Below, piece by piece: positions 50,956 to 64,000 of a stretch of DNA of 64,000 bases. The translations under genes were made by a program, and so were the position numbers. Position 1 is the first letter of the stretch. Each line of letters starts with the position of its first letter. The notes under the pieces were generated by a model. It made no database searches and was not told where the DNA came from. It saw only the letters and a list, made by a program, of their open reading frames with translations. Source of the stretch: Ursus arctos (Eukaryota > Chordata > Mammalia > Carnivora > Ursidae); NCBI RefSeq assembly GCF_023065955.2, contig NW_026622974.1:31775718-31839717 (forward strand). The letters run 5' to 3'.

Positions 50956-52395
50956 CATTAAAAATCTTGCAAAAAATTAAAAGGAGGACCCTTATTTTAA
51001 TTAGATAAAGTATAGTTCATTTGCTGGTTTTTTAAAATGCAGGATATATTTTTAATCCATTTTAGTCTATTCTATGGATACCATCCAATTCTACTTATTA
51101 CATAAAGTTGTTTCTTCTGCCCTCAGAGGCTTTTCTCTTTTTCTTGGAACAGGAAAAATATCTTTACCTAAAACTCTTATTAAAACAATTTTTAAGGCAG
51201 TAATGTAACTAATCCCTTAGCTAATTTCAAAGAACATACATATAATATGGCTGACTTCTATTCCTGGGGTATCACGAATTTGTGACTGTCTAAGAGCAAA
51301 TCACTTCATTCTCAATGTATTCCAATTTCTATAACTAAGGTGGAAAATTAGTGTGATCAACTTACCTGATGAGGAAAAATTCACCTTTGTAGCTTAAAGG
51401 TGAAAGCAGTATTCAAGTACGAGAGAAAACTTTCCCTCCACTCTACTAACACACCAATGCCTTTTAAAAATATGAAATTACTAAAAAAAAAAAAGTCACT
51501 AATATATGTATAGGCCACAAACTGTTTTCTTTTGAAAACAATAAAGACAAACTGAGAAATAATATTTTTTTAACATAGATGTCCCAAAAGGGAGCAAACC
51601 AGAAACACAAGCATTGAAAAAGAAAGAATTCTTTACCAGCATATTTAAGTATTTGCTTTTAAAAAAATCTCCTCTATACACATATCACTAAGGAAATCCA
51701 TCTGTCACTAAAAAATGTACTCCAAATAATTACATCTTTTTTTTAAAAAATAAGAATTTGACATATCTTTGTATACTAAAGCATCCATAAAGACAGCCAA
51801 CTTAATTCCTTCGATGATGAAAATTCTATCTTCTTACTCCTCCCTCTAACTGGTCTTATTAATTACTTCTTACTTTGAAGAAGTAACTTTACTATGATTA
51901 TCAATCAAATATATTATCACTTTAATGAAATTTTTTCATAAACCTCTATTTCACAAATGACACTTCTGAAATTTTTCTTTGGCAAAATAACTGACTACAC
52001 ACACACTGTTAATTGTACTGCTTCATAATTCATTACTAGAGGTTTCTGCAATTGATTTTTTAAAAAAAATCTAAAGATGCTGAAATAGAAATACAAGTTT
52101 TTCTTTTTTTATTTTGTTGAAAGGTATCCCTGTTATATAGGAAATAAATTAAAAAATATATGACTGGATAAACAGCAGTATTTGAGGAAAACTTTATGCT
52201 TCATATAGTGGTTACAGAAACATGGTAACACTGCATAGTAAGCTGTATGTGATATTTAACCACTGCAATTCCAATACTCAACAAAATATACTAAAAATCT
52301 ATATAAGAAGAAAAATGTAGAGAGGGAAAGTACTTGAACACAAAGAATATCTAACATACTATAATTTGATAAAAGACAAAGATGCCTTTAATTTT

Positions 52396-52635
52396 AAAAT
52401 GGGTGTAGGAGCGCCTGGGTGGCTCAGTCGTTAAACATCTGCCTTCAGCTCAGGTCATGATCCCAGGGTCCTGGGAATGAGCCCCACATCGGGCTCTCTG
52501 CTCAGCAGGAAGCCGGCTTCTCCCTCTCCCACTCCCCCTGCTTGTGTTCCCTCTCTCGCTGTCTCTCTGTCAAATAAACAAATAAAATCTTTAAAAAAAA
52601 TTTTTTAAATGAAAAAATAAAATAAAATGGGTGTA
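52396..52635 (+). mobile_element. CAN-SINE, first of a tandem double insertion
   Basis: The full plus copy (52408-52623) is flanked by aaaatgggtgta at 52396-52407 and 52624-52635. The second repeat also bounds the next SINE. Confidence 0.95.
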
Positions 52636-52776
52636 TTAGGAGTGGGGGTGTCTGGCTGGCTCAGTTGGAAGAATATGAGACTCTTGATCTCGGGGTCATG
52701 AGTTTGAGACCCACATGGCTGTAAAGATTACTTAAATAAATAAAACTTTAAAAATAAATAAATAAAAATGGGTGTA
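52624..52776 (+). mobile_element. Short CAN-SINE variant, second of a tandem double insertion
   Basis: The about 129-bp plus copy (52636-52764) consists of the tRNA-like part and tail only (ggtgtctggctggctcag…tcatgagtttgagaccc). A third copy of aaaatgggtgta follows at 52765-52776. Confidence 0.93.
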
Positions 52777-53133
52777 CTGGAAATCAAATTCTGTTGTACA
52801 AGAGGACTTTTGAAGTACAATAACACAATATAAATATTAAGAATTTCTTCACATGGTTTTCTAAAGTTTTTCCTATCTATATTCTATCTTCATACTTGTG
52901 AGTTTCTCAAAGTACCACTGTTAAAACTATTTTAAAAACCAGATTAATTATCAGCAATATAACTGTATTGTAATATGCACAATTTTCTTTCAAATTTAAC
53001 ATCTAAATAAGTGTACAATACAGAACTCTTTCTTGAAACTTAAAGGCAAAATAATGTCTAAATAAACTCCTAAACGGATTTCCTTTGTGATATGCAGAGT
53101 ACCTGTAAGCAGTCCTCAAATCTTCAACAGTTA

Positions 53134-53319
<186 letters not shown>

Positions 53320-53652
53320 TTATAAATTTGAAAAAAGGAAACATCAATCAAACATCAATATGGCAACATTTCTAAAATTTGAATTCTAAGACATATTAAA
53401 GTGGCAAAAATCTTCAAATTTATCAATGGATAATAATGAAGCTGAGCTAATACCACCAACCAAGGCTTTGCTATCATTTGGTGAAACCTGAGAATAATAT
53501 TGATGTAGCCCTACATACTAAATAACAGCAAGGATCTAGATTTCCAAGCCAAACTAGTTTAACTACATTTTAAATTATTTCTGATCTCCCACAAAGACCT
53601 GTTATCCATCTAGCAAGATTTTTTAGCTAACTTTTTATGAAAGACTTTCTCA

Positions 53653-53898
<246 letters not shown>

Positions 53899-54687
53899 TT
53901 ACACTGATATTATTTATTAAAATAGTAGTATGACAAAAACCTAAATGTGGTTTTCTTATAAATTGTACTTATATTCATACATGGATAACTATCATTTAAT
54001 GGTAATTAAGGATAGTTTGAACCAACAAAGAATGAGGGCAAAAGTCACTGCACTGAGTCAGCAAATCCAGGATTTCAGCACTCCTAAGCCCTTAGTAATA
54101 GATGATCTTAGGCGTGTTATCAATTAACTCTATCTGGATCCAAGAGTTCTGTGCCATGCTATTCACTCTCCATCTTTTACTGCTTTTGTCATGCCCTGCT
54201 AACTGCTTTGCTCTTCCATCCGAGACTACTACACAAAAATACAAATAGAGTTAACTGATTAGAAACTAAAACCAAAATAACAGTTGTAAGGTGAAATATA
54301 ATTTCTCATGGCTGGAAAAAACCATTAGATATACCATATCATCCCTCAGTGACATACTACATCATCTCCCTTTGACATATGAACAACATAGTACGTCCTA
54401 CTTTCTGAAGAACACCAGCAAAACTTAAAAGTATTCCTACAGTACTATCATCTCCTTAACAAACTGAACTGAAAAACATCATTAATGCAGATCTTCTCAT
54501 ATTTTTGGCAAAAAATAATTTCAGAAATATCCTTTCCATCTCCAATAGCACTAATTATTATAGAAAAGTAATCATTTTAACATGGATTATGACATGATTT
54601 ATAGGCTGAGAGTCACATCAACCTACAATACAGCATACATTAAATTATCTACCTTTATCTTCACACTATTTCAAACTTGATCTCTTA

Positions 54688-54792
<105 letters not shown>

Positions 54793-55540
54793 TTAAAGGA
54801 AGCCCAACCCCCCCAAAAAACCACATGCATTTAACCAAAATGTGTTTTCCCAGAGATGTTTTTCAAAACACTGAAAGAGAGCATTCATCTTTACTTACAT
54901 AGCATTCTAATACAATAGAGATTACTCTGTCAGATATTCTCTGTAAAACTAAGAACTTCTGCAACTTTATGGATTTTAAAATTTTATACACATACATTCT
55001 AATGTGTTTGGCTAGGTGACTAGGTCTCAAAATAACACTCAACAGCGATTCAAGGCCACTATTTACTACCTTACAAACAGAATCAATATTTTTCAATGGA
55101 AAAATACTGATTTTCCTCTCAACTGAAGAACTTGACTTCTTTTACTCAAGGTGCTTATAAATATCTTTCTTTCATTTTAAAATAAGAACCTGGGAAAATT
55201 TATACATCATTTAAGCCTATCATCAATACATAGTTCTGCCTCAAATATTACATTATCATACATTCCAAAACTCTTAAAAGCTTCCCTACACTTTGACAAG
55301 TACAGAAAATATAAAGGTGGATAAAAATCCCTTTTATTAAAAGTGGCCAAATAAACTAACATTAATACAAAGAAAACAAAGATGTGCTCAGGCTATAGTC
55401 AGTTTAGTATAACTCGTTAACACCTTCATATTAGGTAGCTAGCTTTTATATAATTCTAATTAAAATCTGACTACAAGAAATGACTTTATTTGAAAATGTT
55501 AAATTGGAATTAAATTTACAAACAAAAATAATTATTTTAC

Positions 55541-55581
55541 CTGTTGCTAGTGTTGGAAAACTGGATACTGTCAACTTTGTC
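55541..55581 (-). CDS. PHIP: PHIP micro-exon, WD40 blade 5 start (~residues 366-379)
   Basis: At 41 nt this is the shortest exon in the window. It encodes DKVDSIQFSNTSNR, with the Arg codon split to the next exon. It lies only 91 nt below the previous exon, an unusually short intron for this gene. The acceptor is tacatag, the donor AG|gtaaaa. It is too short to be found as an open reading frame but is required to keep the frame between its neighbours. Confidence 0.95.
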
Positions 55582-55651
55582 CTATGTACAAGCAGATAAA
55601 AAAGAGAATCCTCAATATAACTATTAGACTCATTTAAATTGTTCCAATCTA

Positions 55652-57395
<1,744 letters not shown>

Positions 57396-57466
57396 CAGCG
57401 CTAAAAGAAGAACAGATCATTTGAACTCCAGGCCGAGGGCGCTCTGTAAATTTAGCAGGTCTCGGA
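57396..57466 (-). CDS. PHIP: PHIP exon, linker into WD40 blade 4 (~residues 308-332)
   Basis: A small 71-nt exon that encodes [13 protein letters not shown], then [11 protein letters not shown]. It carries the proline/arginine-rich loop between blades 3 and 4 and the first strand of blade 4. The acceptor is tgttctag, the donor G|gtaaga. The Gly codon is split with the next exon. A CAN-SINE sits 162 bp downstream in the following intron (57029-57234). Confidence 0.96.
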
Positions 57467-58508
57467 CTAGAACACAAAAAATAAACAATTAAAAATATCC
57501 ACAAAAGGATCAGCAAGACCAAAAATGAGCTGTTCCAAAAAATAATCACAGAAAGACAAAATTAAAGAAGCAACAGATGGCTCTCTTCCTAAAAACAAGC
57601 TGGAAATCATTATGTGTTGTGATCAGCAGATCTTATGGCAACTCTATAGATTTTGTGATCCACACATGAAACATTCTCAAAGCCACTGTCATACTGGACA
57701 TGCAGTTGTTACATTTACTTCTAATCAAATTTAACAAGTTTTCAGTTTTTCATACAGTACAATAGCAATGCACAAATACATTAGAAAGTAAGTCATTTAT
57801 AAACATGAACACACTAGCAAAATAGGTGCTGCCTCTTGTGGCATATTATACCATCAGGTTTAGGTAATAAACTTTTTCAGTACTAGATACTGTTAATTAA
57901 ACATTTCCCTCTGTTAATCGTCTGATGTGATGAAATATGCCTTTTAAGACCCAGAAAGAATCTCACACTCACCCTAATGAAAATCTGAAGACTGTTTCAA
58001 TCTTATGTCAACTATAATGCTCATTCAAAATAATCATCTACAGAAAAGTCACCTACACTCAAAAATATTTACATTAATTGTATAAATGTGTTACAGATGT
58101 CTTCTATTTACACTACTGACATTAAATGTTACAATCAATGATACTAAATAAAAGAAAAATTACAGATTTTACACCATACCAGCTCCAATAAACATACAAT
58201 ATATTTGTAATGCTCCACATACAGTGATTTTATTTAAAGCCCTACTTAACATACATTTTGACCTAGTTTTTCTCAGTTTATCAGGGGAGAAAATTCAAAA
58301 AACAATTACAGCCTCAACCAAAGTGCACTGCATAATTTCTACAATCTGCAGCAACTGAATATAGAGTGGTTTCAGTTTTGTGATCATATAAGGAAAAAAA
58401 GTACAAAATATTTATAATCAGTTATATATTTAGAACAAGAACAATCTTTTTCACTGATACAGAACACAACAAAAAGTACTTATTAAAAATTCTCGTAATT
58501 AATAAGTG

Positions 58509-58745
58509 TATAAATATGTTTTTTTAAAGATTTATTTATTTGAGAGAGAGCGAGAGAGAGCACGTACACTCTCACAGGACAGGGCAGAGGGAGAGGGAGG
58601 GGGGGAGAGAGAGAGAGAGAGAGAGTGTCCCAGCTATGGAGCCTAAGGCGGAACTCGATCTCAGGTCCCTGAGATCACAACCTGAGCTGAAACCAAGAGT
58701 TGGTCACTTAACTGACTAAACCACCCAAGAACCCATATAAATTTT
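58509..58745 (-). mobile_element. CAN-SINE with expanded GA microsatellite
   Basis: The old minus copy (58519-58734) has a purine-only run of G and GA units at 58588-58625. Flanks tataaatatgtttt and tataaattttttaa are only similar. Confidence 0.88.
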
Positions 58746-59152
58746 TTAACATGACATAACAATTTTTCTTAGTCACAGGATCTGACATAACTGAGTGTAA
58801 ATAGATAGTCTGGAGAAATAGAAAGTTATTAAAACATTCTTACAACCTAAACAATTATTCAGAGTAAAATTAAAGTAACTGTAATTTAAGTAAATTAATC
58901 TGAAATTGTAAAGGCAACTAAATGCACTACTTTAATCTTATGTATCCTAGGCTCTACATTTTTGTTAATTCTTGGCACAATCATTCATCTAAGGGTTAAG
59001 CATCATTTGGCCTGAACTTATAATCAGAATATGCAAACAATCATATAGATTGCCATTTTAAATGGACTTTAATATTTCTAAAGGGAAAAAACAGATATAC
59101 AGGTACAAATAATTTATTTTTAAATTCACATTTGAGGAAATATTTTAAGATA

Positions 59153-59370
59153 AGGCCTTGGATTCAGACTCTCTGAGTTCAATTTCCAAATCTGCCATTT
59201 ATCAGGTGAATGACCTTAGGCAAGTTAACATTTCTGTACCTCAGTCTCCTCATCTGTAAAATGGCAGTAAAAAGAAACCATAATCTTAAGACTTACTGAG
59301 ATAAATAAATTTAATCCACACAGAGTGCTTAGTACTGTGCCCAGCACACTCAATAAATATTAGTATTGTT
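59153..59370 (+). repeat. MIR SINE, well preserved
   Basis: 'ttggattcagactctctgag', 'ttcaatttccaaatctgcc', 'tgaatgaccttaggcaagtt', 'ctgtacctcagtctcctcat' and 'ctgtaaaatggcagtaa' follow the MIR consensus in order. Confidence 0.88.
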
Positions 59371-59454
59371 AGTATTTTAATTCACTTCAACCAGTCCTAG
59401 ATAGTCCATCAATGAATAACTGCTTTTAGTTTGGTACAGTGGTTGAGAGGGGGT

Positions 59455-59640
59455 TCTAACAGTATACTTCCAGTATCCACCTCAGTTTTCTCTCCCATCT
59501 GTCCTAAAGATAATATTTGTATACCTTCTTCATACGGTTGTCATAAAGATTAACGAGATGACAAATGTAAAGTGCTTAGCGTAAGCTTAGCAGACTAAGT
59601 GCTTAATAAAATTTTGTAATCATTATTATCATCTGTATAT
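59455..59640 (+). repeat. MIR SINE, 3' part
   Basis: 'cctcagttttctctcccatctg', 'cggttgtcataaagattaacgag' and 'taaagtgcttagcgtaagc' match the 3' half of MIR. Confidence 0.65.
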
Positions 59641-61837
59641 TTTAGGATTCCCATTCTCCCCTCACATCTAATCTAAATATGCTTGGACAGCTTTCTCCAA
59701 TCAGAGATCTCTTCAGCCAGCTTCCAAGTCACCCAGCCACTCCTATTTCTCACCTATGAAGCAGCACCTAATTATTAGTGGGAGTTGTTACCGTATACAT
59801 AAACATTGTATAGAAGCAAATTTATCAAGAGATGTGGGTTTCCAAAATAGGTTTCATTTACTAATAGAACTGATTTTCTCAATTAATGCAGATTGGGTTC
59901 CTGAAGGCACCTCCTCATCAGATTACACAAAAGCATTACAGCTCAATACAATTTCTGCCTCTGATCAGTAATTAAAACCCCTAAGACAGTAACAATCTAC
60001 ATCCTGCCAAAATTTTTGACAGCTATCAGCCATGAGTAAAAATGGAAAGGAAAATAGGTGTCCCAAAGCCTATAACTAAGAAAAAATTACTCCTTTATGA
60101 CTTCAGATTAAAAGCTTTTAAGGGACAATTATAGTAAAAAATAGAAAGAATACTATCTCTAAATAACCAGAAAAAACTTTTATGTCCAAAAATAGGAAAA
60201 TCACGAAGCAAAGTATGGAATAACAACTCAGTGGAACATAATGCAGCTATTAAAATTATTATAAATACCTATGAGAAAATGTTAAGGAAAAAAACCAGCA
60301 GAAAATTATATACATTTCTCTACTTACATCTACATTAAAAAACACATTTATGTGAAAAATATGGTTAGGGTAGTTGGTTATTGGGTGAATCTATGTAAAG
60401 GTTCTGAAAAAAATCATTTATATGGAATACCTCACTTCTCAAGAATTCAGATAAATATTATTGTACTTAGCAATGTAATCCTCAAGAAGCACAAAGTGAA
60501 AATTTAATTTTGTAAAAACATATTTGTTCCTATGCTAATCTGAAGACTTACGTAAGGTTTTCTTCTCTACAAAAACAAAACATGAAAAGACAATGGTATC
60601 CCAATCTGGTCCATTAAGAGGTAAAAAAAAAAAAAATACTCGAAGACAACAATTAACTATTGCTGTTATCCATACACATCAGTAAAATATTTAAACTTTT
60701 ATCTAAATGTCTACAGAAAATCTTTACTATTTTAAGTATTAAGAATGCAACTAAAATGAAATCAATTTGCTTTCTCCGAAGAACCACCTCTTTGATCAGA
60801 ATCCTTTTTTCAAATGAAGTAGTTTGTTTTATCATGTTACTCTAGCTGCCAGGACCTACTAATGCCCTGCCATAAAAGGCACTCTCCAGGAATGTTAATA
60901 TTCACAAACCTTATGTAAATGCTACTGTTTTAAAATAATAAAGACATTCACAAATTATTCAACTTGGGTTGATAATTTATAAATAGAAGTCAGATAGAAT
61001 TACTGAGATATACCTTCTAATCTGAATGATGTTCTACCATGAGAACACAGAGATGACCATTTCGACACTGCAGAACCATTGGGTGCACTACTTCCCCATT
61101 CACTGACTGTCTATGGGGCAAAACGCAGCACTTCCTCTCCCTACTATACCCACTTGAGAGGTGGCATGGCATAGACAGCATGGGACCAACAGGCAGGGAA
61201 GTGCTGTTCTAATGCTGGCCTGGCCAATTTTTAAAAACTGTTTTAACTATGGAAAAGTTGTTTAACCTTTTTTGCCTCATTGTCCTTAATCGAAAAATAA
61301 TACTTGTTTTAATAGCCAACTTGTTTTAATAAACCAAGATATTAATACAAGAGAAAGTAGAAATGCAAGATGCTATTATGGGATGAGGGAAGGATGCATC
61401 TATCTACCTTGATGTAGTTTAGTGAAAATGTAATTAATTGGTTTTCCTAAGTTTCCCAAGATCTACAATAAAATCTAAAATTTGTAGATTCAACGACAGA
61501 AATAACTGCAATTCTTCTAAAGAACAGCCTTAGGGACTCTTAAGATTATGTTCTCAACACTGGAAGGAGCTATTGAGATGAAACTATGCCACATACAGAA
61601 AGGAGTGGCAATAAAACAAGTACGTTCTGAAGGAAACAGCTACGGCTAACAAAAAGAGAAAAAAAAAACAAACCCCAAACATGTTAACATAAGAAACTTT
61701 CTTTGAAGCATGAAAAAAATAAAGGGGGGGTGGAACATGAAAATCAAAGAGGTCAGTGAACGCATTTTTGTTACTTACTCGAGGAGAATAAATTTCCTAC
61801 TATTGACTACTTTATACTACTGCAATTTTAACCATTA

Positions 61838-62047
<210 letters not shown>

Positions 62048-62229
62048 TTACCATATCAACAGCAACTACAAAAACAGAGTTAGAAAACATCCAGAATTAA
62101 TGAAGGTCAGGACTACGATGTTTTTTAAAGTCCATGTGTTTATAAAGAAAAAAGAAATATTCCTTTCTTCATTTTAGGTAGCTTTATACAAGGGATTATA
62201 AAAGTGACTTAAAATTTAAATTATAATCA

Positions 62230-62523
<294 letters not shown>

Positions 62524-63645
62524 TCAAATTCTGAACAGAGATAAGAAACTATCTGTAATGTCCACTTCCCAACAATTACATTTTTAAATACTAAAGTGTA
62601 AAATACTTATTTCAGGAATTTTCCTCTATACAAGGCTATTTTTATTAAATTATTCACTTATAAAAAATGCCTTTGTGCCCACCAATCTAACAGAAGTAGC
62701 ATGTTAACAATAATGTTTACCTATGATCCCCTACCCAGCAGCCATGGTAACCTCTATCCAGAATCTTGTGAAAGAATTTGAACTTCTGAAGTAACAAAGC
62801 AGAATTACAATAGAACAAAAGTAACATAAAATAGTGACTAATCCTGTCAATGTTATTATGTTACACGGAAATGAAAGTAAGTTAATTTGGGGCTTTTTCT
62901 CCTAGGCTAAAAACAATATATATACGAATTTCCCATCAGTGATCTTCAGCTAAATACATTACATATAAAATCACCAAAACCATTTTTTTTAAATTAATTT
63001 TATCTGCATGAAGTCAATAAAAATACCTAAATTACATGTTTACTCTGCTATAGTAGCATAAGCTCAGAAAGAAATTGTAAAAGATACAAAGGTTTTCTAT
63101 GAATACCTATATTTACAAATAAACACTTCAATTTCACATAAAGAGATTAGAACTTCTAGGCTCTATTTTTTCCTTTTCTAATTTTCCTTATTCACTTTAC
63201 AGTTGTAAATTTATACTCTTTTACCAACCTCTTCCTATTTCCTCTTATTGTTCATTATTTGAAAGGTTTTAAATACACAAAAAGTAGAGAACAGTGTCAC
63301 TAGCCTCATATATCCATTTCCCAGAGTCAAACTTATCAATATGTTTCAAAGGTGGCATGTTACAACCTTCCAACCTAAATCTTAAAAACAAAACAAAAAA
63401 CTCTTATATCTGACATTAGAAAGTGGTTAGAAGATCCACAACAGCGAATGACACAGATGTGTTATTGCCTTCATACTGATGATATGACATATAAATGATC
63501 ACACGGTACTAACGGAACATGCGTATCCTAAACCAGATTCTGCCAACACTACCTAGAATACTCTCAAATAACTCACGTTCTTCTGACTGAGCTTTGAAGC
63601 AAATTAAGTGGGCTATCAACCACTAAAGACTAGTGACAAAACTTA

Positions 63646-63793
63646 ACTTTGGTAAATTATCTACACTAAAATCTGGTATTCTTATCACATTCATTTGAAG
63701 CTGGTCAGACTTTTTATCTAACTTTGGTAAATTACCTACATTAAAATCTGGTATTCTTATCACATTCAAAAAGCTGGTCAGGCTTTTTATCTA
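63646..63793 (+). repeat. Tandem duplication, ~75-bp unit
   Basis: Unit 1 (63646-63720) and unit 2 (63721-63793) both run from actttggtaaatt to ctttttatcta. They differ at a few bases and by a 2-bp shortening next to 'aagctggtca'. Confidence 0.93.
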
Positions 63794-64000
63794 TAAAACA
63801 AGGTAGTTAAATTAGATGATCCCTAAGGTTCCTTCCACCTTTAAAATTCAGTGATTCATGCACTCATTTATTCATTTGCCTTGAGGTTAAATATGTGAAA
63901 AACACTAGAGATACAAAGATGAGATGCAAAGACACAGTATTCCTGTCCTCAGGAAGCAAGGCAGAAGAGTATAAATGCAATAACATGTCTGAAGTGCTAT

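Noticed and set aside
58588..58625. Long GA/G purine tract as a possible regulatory element
   Set aside because: It lies within a CAN-SINE and is an expanded form of that element's normal GA-rich (CT-rich) part.

Overview
This is nuclear DNA of a carnivoran mammal. The coding sequence is split into short exons separated by AT-rich introns. The introns hold 23 copies of a tRNA-derived SINE whose head (gcgcctgggtggctcag) and tail (CT-rich, then aaataaataaaatctt) are those of the carnivore CAN-SINE (SINEC) family. Several copies carry the 'cgtgatccc…ctccgctatgagcc' sub-type, which I associate with bear-like (arctoid) caniforms. The species call is an inference.

The window lies inside one gene, PHIP (pleckstrin homology domain interacting protein, also DCAF14/BRWD2), read on the minus strand. 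I reconstructed 25 consecutive coding exons from 62481 down to 395. Each has AG/GT boundaries, and together they form one uninterrupted 3182-nt reading frame (1060 codons plus 2 nt). By my recollection of the human protein (about 1821 residues) this is roughly residues 201-1261. The 5' exons lie beyond 64000. The 3' exons, which would carry the rest of bromodomain 1, bromodomain 2 and the C-terminal tail, lie below position 1.

Layout by protein region, from high to low coordinates: WD40 propeller, exons 62481-40667, including a 12.4-kb intron (40796-53157) before the last blade; Ser/Gln/charged linker, exons 39487-24628; acidic and lysine-rich segment, 22060-19504; cryptic Tudor-like module, 14033-7192; start of bromodomain 1, 4878-395. 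Exon residue numbers below are estimates counted from the start of the first exon.

Intron contents: 23 CAN-SINEs, most with recognisable target-site duplications; a 5'-truncated EEF1A1 processed pseudogene (25491-26935) whose 3'-UTR copy was later split by a SINE; old L1, L2-like and MIR pieces; MER20 and MER5A; and two Tigger-like elements. I found no second functional gene, RNA gene, CRISPR array or novel gene system. The points worth a second look concern repeat insertion history (two sites hit twice by SINEs, one apparent SINE-mediated micro-inversion), a weak splice donor, a G-rich tract and two small tandem duplications.
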